A program made the translations under genes and the position numbers. This document shows, piece after piece, positions 1 to 5,055 of a stretch of DNA of 5,964 bases; positions within the stretch are counted from its first letter, which is position 1; every line of letters starts with the position of its first letter. The DNA comes from Rhodospirillaceae bacterium. Lineage in GTDB: Bacteria; Pseudomonadota; Alphaproteobacteria; Rhodospirillales; Magnetovibrionaceae. The notes below the pieces were generated by a model. That model was not told where the DNA came from and did no database searches. It saw only the letters and a list, made by a program, of their open reading frames with translations. The stretch lies in the NCBI GenBank assembly GCA_002401565.1, contig NVTL01000005.1, positions 1-5,964 of the forward strand, written 5' to 3'.

Positions 1-18
1 AATTTTACGTTTAGTCAT
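1..18 (-). CDS. Possible 5' end of a minus-strand gene leaving the window (start only)
   Basis: Read on the minus strand, an ATG at 18-16 opens a frame (MTKRKI) that runs off the left edge without a stop. A weak Shine-Dalgarno-like AAGAG (complement of 26-30) lies 7 nt upstream, inside the palindrome at 22-44. Six codons are too few to name a family. The call rests only on the start, the spacing and the nearby operator-like repeat, so it may be chance. Confidence 0.22.
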
Positions 19-21
19 TTT

Positions 22-44
22 TGGTCTCTTGTAAATTGAGACCA
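22..44. repeat. Palindrome, 7-bp perfect arms with 9-bp spacer (possible operator)
   Basis: TGGTCTC (22-28) and GAGACCA (38-44) are exact reverse complements around a 9-bp AT-rich spacer. After one mismatch the symmetry continues for three more base pairs (TTT at 18-20, AAA at 46-48). Neither strand has a T tract directly after the stem, so an intrinsic terminator is unlikely. The spacing suits a dimeric repressor site. It lies immediately upstream of a possible minus-strand start (18) and upstream of the damaged + strand cassette. The role is inferred. Confidence 0.4.
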
Positions 45-62
45 GAAAACACGAAATAGTAG

Positions 63-464
63 CTTACGTCACTGTCCGATTTCCGGGGAGTAGCTCAGTA
101 TTTTCTGCCGCCAAAGTTGCGGGTGTCTTTGGCGGCATTGTGGATATACACAGCCATAGTGTCTGCGTTTTTATTTCCTCAAGACCAAAGTTTTGACTTG
201 CTGAGTTCCGTGGGCATTCAAGGTGCCTTCGCCCCTTTGTTTCTGTATGGGGTGGCGTTGGTGGATTTGTTGCTGGGGGTGGCTTTGTTGGCATAATTTC
301 ACATGGGCAAAGTGGCGGCCGTGCAAATTTTGATGATGGGGACTTACACCTTGATCATCACCGTCGCCTTACCGGAATTATGGCTTCACCCTTACGGCCC
401 GGTCAGCAAAAATGTGCTGTTGATTATCGCCACCTTAATCATGATGCAAATGGAGAAACGATAA
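63..464 (+). pseudogene. DoxX-like membrane protein remnant (5' truncated, internal TAA)
   Basis: Codons from 63 to 461, read through one stop, give a continuous hydrophobic protein of DoxX-like type, a small four-helix membrane fold often fused to the C-terminus of NAD-dependent epimerase/SDR proteins. Typical segments are LWIYTAIVSAFLFPQ (138-182), SSVGIQGAFAPLFLYG (198-245) and, after the stop, TYTLIITVALPELWLHPYGP. A TAA at 294-296 interrupts the frame at about codon 78 of the fragment, in the loop after the second helix; homology resumes at once in the same frame, so a single substitution is the simplest cause. Upstream the frame is closed by two tandem TAG codons (57-62). No ATG with a ribosome site exists; only unsupported TTG (117) and GTG (123) are available. 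No SDR sequence is visible, so if the ancestor was a fusion, its catalytic part is lost. The terminal TAA overlaps the ATG of the next gene, which points to former translational coupling. Confidence 0.72.
452..455 (+). promoter_or_regulatory. Ribosome binding site fixing the DUF2269 start
   Basis: GGAG lies 8 nt before the ATG at 464, inside the end of the DoxX-like remnant. It supports 464 rather than the upstream in-frame ATG at 380, whose 28 extra codons are simply the DoxX-like coding sequence in another frame. Confidence 0.6.
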
Positions 465-931
465 TGGATTATTTTTCCCTGAAAAGCCTGCATATTTTAA
501 GTTCGATCTTGCTGTTTGGCACCGGGCTGGGCAGCGCCTTTTATAAATATTTCAGCGCCCGCATTGGAAATCTTGCCGCCATTGCCGTCACCAATCGATT
601 GGTGGTTGCGGCCGATTGGGTGTTCACGGCGCCGACCGTGATCATCCAACCCATCACGGGTATCTTGTTGCTGCAAAAAATGGGTATAGCGTGGCAAACG
701 CCGTGGGTGTTGTTGAGCTTGGTTTTGTACGTCCTCGCGGGAAGCTGTTGGCTGCCCGTGGTGTGTTTGCAAATCCGTATGCGTGATTTAAGTGCCCAAG
801 CCGACGAAAACAATGAAAACCTTTCCGAAGCTTATCACCGTTACAAACGCATTTGGTTTTGGCTGGGCGTGCCAGCCTTTGTTTGCATGGTTAGCATCGT
901 TGGCCTTATGGTGTTTAAGCCTGATTTTTGA
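464..931 (+). CDS. DUF2269 family integral membrane protein
   Basis: An intact 155-residue protein, close to the usual length of the DUF2269 family of predicted integral membrane proteins. No reaction is established for the family. Four hydrophobic helices are visible, at about residues 6-28, 46-72, 78-102 and 129-151. Family-like stretches are LHILSSILLFGTGLGSAFY near the N-terminus, ADWVFTAPTVIIQPITG in helix 2, and SCWLPVVCLQIRMRDL followed by YHRYKRIWFWLG towards the end. The longer frame opening at 380 is rejected: the conserved N-terminus begins at MDYFSLKSLH, the ATG overlaps the preceding stop (TAATG), and GGAG stands 8 nt before it. The next gene follows after 11 nt, so this is the middle gene of an operon. 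It is the only gene of the three without a lesion. Family assignment is firm; the cellular role is unknown. Confidence 0.85.
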   Translation: MDYFSLKSLHILSSILLFGTGLGSAFYKYFSARIGNLAAIAVTNRLVVAADWVFTAPTVIIQPITGILLLQKMGIAWQTPWVLLSLVLYVLAGSCWLPVVCLQIRMRDLSAQADENNENLSEAYHRYKRIWFWLGVPAFVCMVSIVGLMVFKPDF

Positions 932-942
932 GGAGATTTAAA

Positions 943-1571
943 ATGGAACATTCAAACGTATCTCTGTTCGCTCAGGTTTTAGGGGCTGAATGGCAAAAAT
1001 TGCACCCCGCTGTACGGCGACATTATGACCTTTGCCCCAAAGATGAATTGATTTTGCAAGGCGAGATGAGGGAGGTCTATCACAGCCTGTAGGTTAAACC
1101 TTTTGTTTTTTTGGCCGCATGTTTGGCGCGTTGGTGCCTTACCGGGGAACCAATGTTCCGGTCCACGTGCGAAATTATTGTGAGGCTGAAAACAACCATG
1201 TTCAGTTTCGACGCTTGTTTTCGTTTTCAGGGCGCAAGCCGTATGCATTTAATTCCCATATGGAACACTTGGACGGTGATGAGATCGTCGAATTTGTGCG
1301 TTTCGGATTGGGAATTCGCATGAAGCTTTCTGTTGAAGACGCTGCATTGTGTTACAGCACGCGGGGCTATCTGTGGCGGATGGGCGCCGTTCGCCTAGCC
1401 CTGCCGGACAGGTTGTTCTTTGGACGTGGAAAAATTATAGAACGTGGTATTGATGAAGATCAGGTGGACATGGATTTCACAATGGTCCACCCCTTGTTCG
1501 GAACCAGCTTTCGGTATGGTGGTGGATTTCATATTTTGGGCAACGCGGTTATAAATCGGCAAGAGGCATGA
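943..1571 (+). pseudogene. DUF4166 protein, broken by an in-frame TAG and a frame change
   Basis: The gene starts at ATG 943 with AGGAGA (931-936) six bases upstream. The first 49 codons (VSLFAQVLGAEWQKLHPAVR and onward) look like the N-terminus of DUF4166 proteins and end in TAG at 1090-1092. Homology continues in the same frame (VKPFVF) to a T7 run at 1106-1112. From there the family sequence is found in the frame one base back: FGALVPYRG, VPVHVRNYCE, MEHLDGDEIVEFVRFGLGIR, MDFTMVHPLFG, up to TGA at 1569-1571. Restoring one T to the run gives a smooth join (FVFFGRMFGALVPYRG). The rebuilt protein is about 209 residues and its function is unknown. The downstream part has an ATG at 1119 but no ribosome site, so independent expression of a 150-residue fragment is possible but unsupported. 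DUF4166 genes commonly accompany DUF2269 and DoxX/SDR genes, as here. Confidence 0.75.
1106..1112 (+). other. T7 homopolymer at the frame junction in the DUF4166 gene
   Basis: Seven T residues lie exactly between the upstream and downstream reading frames. In the upstream frame the codons read GTT TTT TTG, so 1107-1113 forms a T-TTT-TTG heptamer of the kind that permits -1 slippage, and a -1 slip enters the downstream frame. A single-base loss from an ancestral T8, or a sequencing error in the homopolymer, explains it equally well. The TAG at 1090 lies upstream, so slippage alone could not rescue the full protein. Confidence 0.5.
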
Positions 1572-1740
1572 TTTTTTTAAATGAATCCACAAGCGCACTT
1601 ACTTCTTGAATGTTGCGTGAAAATACCGCATTAAGGTTGTGCTTGACGTTGACGCGATAAACTTATGGTTTTTTGTGAAGGTGTCGTATAACTTTGTTTG
1701 CAGCTTTAGATACTTAACAAACCTCCATACGGAGACTTTA
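1572..1740 (+). promoter_or_regulatory. Leader region of the EctB-like gene with a weak promoter candidate
   Basis: This 169-nt stretch between the DUF4166 remnant and the aminotransferase holds no convincing gene. A tandem TTGACG (1643-1648 and 1649-1654) resembles a sigma-70 -35 box. TATGGT (1664-1669) is a possible -10 box at a tight 15-nt spacing from the first copy. TATAAC (1687-1692) is another -10-like hexamer without a matching -35. No terminator hairpin is seen after the pseudogene, only a T7 run at 1572-1578, so read-through from the left cassette cannot be excluded. Confidence 0.3.
1731..1734 (+). promoter_or_regulatory. Ribosome binding site fixing the EctB-like start
   Basis: GGAG lies 6 nt before the ATG at 1741. 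It selects MTVFDRIESE as the N-terminus over a TTG-initiated frame from 1639 that would add 34 residues unlike the family. Confidence 0.65.
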
Positions 1741-2991
1741 ATGACCGTTTTTGATCGTATTGAATCCGAAGTTTGCAGTTACGCACGGTGCTTTCCTGTT
1801 GTGTTTGACCGTGCCGAAGGATCTTATATTTATGACCAACAAGGCACGGCCTATATCGACTTTTTGTCGGGGGCTGGCAGCTTAAATTATGGTCATAACA
1901 ATCCGTTGCTCCGGGAACATTTACTTAAATATATAACGTCCAATGGTATTGCCCACAGTTTGGATATGCAGACAGGAGCAAAGGCTGACTTTCTGACAGC
2001 CTTTGAAAAAAACATCTTAAAACCCCGAGGACTGGATTATGTGGTTCAGTTTACGGGACCGACCGGAACCAACGCGATTGAGGCCGCTTTAAAAATTGCG
2101 CGTCGCGTTAAAGGCCGAAGCAAGGTTGTGGCTTTTACCAATGGTTTTCATGGCGTCACTTTGGGGGCATTGGCCTTAACGGGAAATCGCTATCACCGTG
2201 ATGCTGCCGGCGTAAGCACTTCGGATGTTATCCATATGCCATATGAAGGGTACATGGGGGACGATGTTGATACATGTGCCTATTTGGACAAGATGCTGAG
2301 CGATGAAAGTTCTGGTGTATCTATTCCAGCCGCTGTATTTGTCGAATGTATTCAGGGCGAAGGCGGTATAAATGTCGCCTCTGTAACGTGGTTGCGAAAC
2401 CTTGAAAAAATCTGTCGAAAGCATGATGTTTTGCTGGTCGTTGATGATATTCAAGCCGGGAATGGACGGTCCGGAGATTTCTTTAGTTTTGAGCTGTCTG
2501 GCATTAAGCCCGACTTGGTGACCTTGTCAAAATCGATTTCAGGGTACGGTCTGCCCATGGCTTTAACATTGATTAAACCAGAGCTTGATATTTGGAAACC
2601 CGGTGAACACAGCGGAACATTTCGGGGCAACAATCACGCGTTTGTTACGGCGGCGGCAGCCCTGAATGAGTATTGGAAAGACGATACATTCATCAAAGAA
2701 GTTCGCAAAAAAGGCGACCTTATGCGCCAGTCATTACAGGCTATTGCGGCGCGCAATCCAGCCGTGGTTTCACAAATACGAGGGCGCGGCATGATGTGCG
2801 GGATTGTCTTTAAACATGCTCCCGACGCCGCAGATATCTGTCGTGAAGCTTTTAAGAATGGTTTGATTATTGAAACAAGTGGACCCGATGACGAGGTCGT
2901 TAAAATTCTCAGCCCGCTTACCATTTCTCAAGAAGACTTGATGCGAGGCATCGGCATCCTAGAAACGGCGATTGAAGCTAAGCAGGCTTAA
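1741..2991 (+). CDS. ectB: Diaminobutyrate-2-oxoglutarate aminotransferase, EctB-like (class III, PLP-dependent)
   Basis: A complete 416-residue cytosolic class III aminotransferase, near the usual EctB length of about 420. The family converts L-aspartate-4-semialdehyde and glutamate to L-2,4-diaminobutyrate (Dab) and 2-oxoglutarate, with PLP as cofactor. Visible signatures are the phosphate-binding loop FTGPTGTNAIEAA (104-116), NGFHG (134-138), VECIQGEGG (201-209), the pyridine-nitrogen aspartate in VVDDIQAGNGR (D235, Q238), the Schiff-base lysine in TLSKSISGYGLPMA (K264), and EHSGTFRGNNHAFVTAAAAL (289-308), which is very characteristic of EctB. All expected catalytic residues are present. 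The start at 1741 has GGAG 6 nt upstream. No ectA or ectC follows: the next gene is convergent, across a strong terminator. An NRPS lies 2 kb away, so supply of Dab for a peptide is a reasonable alternative to ectoine synthesis. Enzyme family is firm; pathway is inferred. Confidence 0.9.
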   Translation: MTVFDRIESEVCSYARCFPVVFDRAEGSYIYDQQGTAYIDFLSGAGSLNYGHNNPLLREHLLKYITSNGIAHSLDMQTGAKADFLTAFEKNILKPRGLDYVVQFTGPTGTNAIEAALKIARRVKGRSKVVAFTNGFHGVTLGALALTGNRYHRDAAGVSTSDVIHMPYEGYMGDDVDTCAYLDKMLSDESSGVSIPAAVFVECIQGEGGINVASVTWLRNLEKICRKHDVLLVVDDIQAGNGRSGDFFSFELSGIKPDLVTLSKSISGYGLPMALTLIKPELDIWKPGEHSGTFRGNNHAFVTAAAALNEYWKDDTFIKEVRKKGDLMRQSLQAIAARNPAVVSQIRGRGMMCGIVFKHAPDAADICREAFKNGLIIETSGPDDEVVKILSPLTISQEDLMRGIGILETAIEAKQA

Positions 2992-3029
2992 CTTCTGACC
3001 TCAATTTTGTTGCACGCAATACTCAAATA

Positions 3030-3070
3030 AAAACGGCACCGGGCTAATTGTTTTAGCCGGGTGCCGTTTT
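3030..3070. terminator. Bidirectional intrinsic terminator
   Basis: Two 18-nt arms (3030-3047 and 3053-3070) are reverse complements with one G-G mismatch, closed by a 5-nt loop. The core is GC-rich (ACGGCACC paired with GGTGCCGT) with flanking A and T tracts. The + strand transcript ends in TTTT (3067-3070). The minus transcript reads TTTTTATTT (complement of 3025-3033). It lies 38 nt after the aminotransferase stop and 23 nt beyond the stop of the convergent DUF697 gene, so it serves both. Confidence 0.88.
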
Positions 3071-3093
3071 GCATTATTCAGGTTGCCAGATTG

Positions 3094-3573
3094 TTATTTT
3101 GGGCTTTTTGAATTGGCTGGAGCAGATTTAAATTCTTTTTTGAAATGCTTGCGGACGGATGCCGGATCAAAATCAAGGAATGTGCCGCCAGATTCCAAAT
3201 GTTGAATCATCACTTTACCCAAAGCATAAGTGCTGGCCCCAGACAAGGCGGGCATGGTGATGATGCTGATCACGGGGATTGCCCTGATGAGGACACTGCC
3301 TACGCCCACGGGGGCAACACTGCCCACCAAAGACGAAATTATGTTCTTAGCAATATCATCTTTGAAGGCAACGTTATACAACGCAGAGATGTTGCGGATC
3401 ATGCACATCTGCACACCAGATAACGCCATAAGGTCAATCAGCGGGACCGGAATTACACCAACACCTGCTGAAATATAAGTGTATTTGCGGACAATGGCAT
3501 TTGCTGCGAGAATTCGGTCATCAAAATTTTCGATATAATCCGTTGTTGCTTTTTCTGCTGCAGACTGTGTCAT
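3094..3573 (-). CDS. DUF697 (YcjF-related) family small membrane protein
   Basis: A 159-residue protein of the DUF697 type. Family features visible are the N-terminal helix ending in AIVRKYTYISAGVGVIPVPL (26-45), IDLMALSGVQMCMIRNISALY (about 46-66), a hydrophobic glycine-rich region (about 77-111), and SGASTYALGKVMIQHLESGG followed by TFLDFDP (111-137). The tail is basic (RKHFKKEFK). Hydrophobic stretches at about 33-53 and 80-115 suggest an inner-membrane protein. The biochemical role of stand-alone DUF697 proteins is not established; in some relatives the domain is fused to a GTPase, but no GTPase motif occurs here. The ATG at 3573 has a strong GGAGG (complement of 3583-3587) 9 nt upstream, so the start is secure. 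It is monocistronic as seen, ending at the shared terminator and divergent from the SPFH gene. Confidence 0.8.
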   Translation of the reverse strand: MTQSAAEKATTDYIENFDDRILAANAIVRKYTYISAGVGVIPVPLIDLMALSGVQMCMIRNISALYNVAFKDDIAKNIISSLVGSVAPVGVGSVLIRAIPVISIITMPALSGASTYALGKVMIQHLESGGTFLDFDPASVRKHFKKEFKSAPANSKSPK

Positions 3574-3904
3574 TATGATAATCCTCCATTTTTATCTCGT
3601 GTTGGTTGTTTGGTGGTCTGTCGACTTTTATATGCCTATTATAATTAATATAGCAAAATTTAACAGCATTATAAAACAACTTATTGTAATAATATAGTCA
3701 GTTATGCAATGTAAGTTTATGGGCTATGGTAAGATTTAGCAAATGACTTCAAAGAGTTACTTCTGGAATGGTCTGTGTTTATTTTTAGGTGTATTCACAA
3801 ACAGTTGTTGCAGTTGTGTGCCTTGGACGCTATTTTGGCGGAGTAGAGTAGAGCGTACTTAATACTTAAGCGGGTTGGGGGCTCCTAAGGGGCGACGCAA
3901 TATC
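3574..3904. promoter_or_regulatory. Divergent AT-rich intergenic region between DUF697 and SPFH genes
   Basis: This 331-nt region must hold the promoters of both flanking genes. It is markedly AT-rich from about 3626 to 3720. The block around 3638-3645 contains TATAAT on both strands: complement of 3638-3643 for the minus strand and 3640-3645 for the plus strand. The minus copy would start transcription about 55-60 nt before the DUF697 ATG, which is plausible, though no good -35 box is visible for either copy. Just before the SPFH gene are short tandem repeats: GAGTA twice (3841-3850) and TACTTAA twice (3856-3869). A possible small reading frame (3743-3862) also lies here. No RNA gene or mobile element is recognised. 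Confidence 0.45.
3743..3862 (+). CDS. Possible 39-residue cysteine-rich hydrophobic small protein
   Basis: ATG 3743 to TAA 3860-3862 encodes a short protein with a hydrophobic stretch (YFWNGLCLFLGVF, about residues 6-18), then NSCCSC, then an arginine-rich end (WRSRVERT). The layout recalls a tiny membrane protein or lipoprotein, but the residues before the first cysteine (FTNS) fit a lipobox poorly. No good Shine-Dalgarno precedes the ATG. It lies in the leader of the SPFH gene, 42 nt before that ATG, so it could be a leader peptide or chance. I recognise no family. Confidence 0.2.
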   Translation: MTSKSYFWNGLCLFLGVFTNSCCSCVPWTLFWRSRVERT

Positions 3905-5041
3905 ATGAAAATACTGAACAATTTTGTTGGAAGATTTCTTCAACGTCATGTGGTGTCACTGTCTGTGACCCTGTTGCTGTCACTGTTTTTGGTTGTTTCT
4001 TTGGCTGATAAAATATTTATTAACATCCCTGCGGGGCATGCGGGCGTGTTGTGGGAACGGTTCAGGGGCGGTACCAACGTCGAAAAAGTATACGCCGAAG
4101 GCCTTCGGGTGATCAGCCCTTGGAACCGCATGTCCATTTACAATACCCGGCTGAGAGAAGCGACGAACAGCATTTCCGTTCTCGCCAAAGACGGCCTAGA
4201 GCTTCACGTTGAATTTCTTGTTCGTTACCGTCCTGTATTCGAAAGCCTTGGTATCTTGCATAAGTATATGGGGGAGAATTATCTTAAGGTTTTGATTATG
4301 CCTGAAGTCAATTCGCGCGGGCGCGCAATCATGTCTAAGTATTCTCCCGAAGAAATTTACAGCTCGAAACGTCAAATAATCCAAGAACAAATTCAGCTTG
4401 AGGTTTCCGAGGAGCTGATGGTTGATTTGGTAAGAGTGAAAGAAGACAAGGGACCGATTATGAAAAACAAGTCCTTGGGCAAACAAGACAAGCGCTTGGT
4501 CTTCATTGAAGACATTCTCTTAAAAACCATCACTTTGCCAGCAACAGTTAAGGCCGCGATTGAAGCCAAGGTTGAACACAGGCACCGCATGCTTCAATAC
4601 GAATATATTTTGGCTCGCGAAGGCAAAGAGAGCCAGCGTAAGGTCATCGAAGCGTTGGGTATCAGCGAATTTCAGAAAATTGTAAAAAATGGCATTTCGG
4701 ATCGCTATCTCAGGTGGAAAGGGATTGACGCAACCTTGGCCTTGGCGAAGTCTAATAATGCTAAAGTTGTGATTATCGGGGCCGGAAAAGAAGGCATGCC
4801 TTTGATCCTTGGGAATATGGGCGCGCAATCGAACAGCTCGGATGCATCAGGTGACGTTAAAATCGATGCAACGACGGATAAGGCGCCAGCCATAGATCTT
4901 ACAAGTGAACCCTCAAAATCTGAAGAACCCACGATGGTTAAACCTGAGCCACGAAAGAAGATTTCTTTTAAGGATAAAGCTCTGGAATTGTTGTCCTTTG
5001 GCAAGGAAGACGTTGGGCAAAATGGTAACGTGAAACCATAG
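3905..5041 (+). CDS. Prohibitin-like SPFH/Band 7 membrane protein
   Basis: A 378-residue protein with a short basic N-terminus, one membrane helix (about 17-35, LSVTLLLSLFLVVSLADKIF region) and an SPFH/Band 7 domain (about 39-225). IPAGHAGVLWERFRGGT (41-57) and EGLRVISPWN (65-74) are typical of prohibitins. A helical segment (about 213-255) leads to YLRWKGIDATLALAKSNNAK (268-287) and VVIIGAGKEGMPLIL, a pattern seen in bacterial prohibitin homologues. Such proteins form large membrane-anchored rings that organise membranes or regulate proteases; the partner here is unknown. The tail (about 305-350) is low-complexity, rich in Ser, Asp, Pro and Lys, and ends with an amphipathic-looking KISFKDKALELLSF (352-365). 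Residues about 178-200 look like a lysine-rich insertion before the IEDILLKTITLP strand. ATG 3905 is preferred, with AAGGGG (3887-3892) 12 nt upstream; a TTG at 3875 in the same frame would add ten residues that overlap that site. The stop is 14 nt from the convergent NRPS stop. Confidence 0.85.
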   Translation: MKILNNFVGRFLQRHVVSLSVTLLLSLFLVVSLADKIFINIPAGHAGVLWERFRGGTNVEKVYAEGLRVISPWNRMSIYNTRLREATNSISVLAKDGLELHVEFLVRYRPVFESLGILHKYMGENYLKVLIMPEVNSRGRAIMSKYSPEEIYSSKRQIIQEQIQLEVSEELMVDLVRVKEDKGPIMKNKSLGKQDKRLVFIEDILLKTITLPATVKAAIEAKVEHRHRMLQYEYILAREGKESQRKVIEALGISEFQKIVKNGISDRYLRWKGIDATLALAKSNNAKVVIIGAGKEGMPLILGNMGAQSNSSDASGDVKIDATTDKAPAIDLTSEPSKSEEPTMVKPEPRKKISFKDKALELLSFGKEDVGQNGNVKP

Positions 5042-5055
5042 CTTTCGGCGGCAAC

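Noticed and set aside
22..44. Intrinsic terminator at the left palindrome
   Set aside because: No T tract follows the stem on either strand and the loop is long; an operator-like role fits better.
64..294. Minus-strand 76-codon frame with proline- and threonine-rich product
   Set aside because: It is the antisense of the DoxX-like remnant, whose + strand translation matches the family; composition reflects the complementary strand only.
380..463. Earlier ATG for the DUF2269 gene
   Set aside because: The 28 extra residues are the DoxX-like coding sequence read in another frame. The start at 464 has GGAG and the family N-terminus.
1111..1323. 70-codon + strand frame in the upstream frame of the DUF4166 region
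   Set aside because: It shows no family resemblance. The conserved DUF4166 sequence is in the other frame, so this is the out-of-frame continuation after the T7 tract.
63..1571. Genetic code with reassigned TAA or TAG explaining the in-frame stops
   Set aside because: TAA ends the aminotransferase and DUF697 genes and TAG ends the SPFH and NRPS genes at sensible family lengths, and the frame change at 1106 needs a separate explanation.
1639..1740. N-terminal extension of the aminotransferase from a TTG
   Set aside because: No ribosome site precedes it and the 34 residues are unlike EctB proteins; ATG 1741 has GGAG at good spacing.
1741..2991. Ectoine biosynthesis operon
   Set aside because: Only an EctB-like gene is present; no ectA or ectC sequence follows or precedes it in this window.
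3875..3904. TTG start for the SPFH protein
   Set aside because: The added ten residues overlap the likely ribosome site (AAGGGG) of the ATG at 3905, and the membrane-anchored N-terminus begins naturally at 3905.
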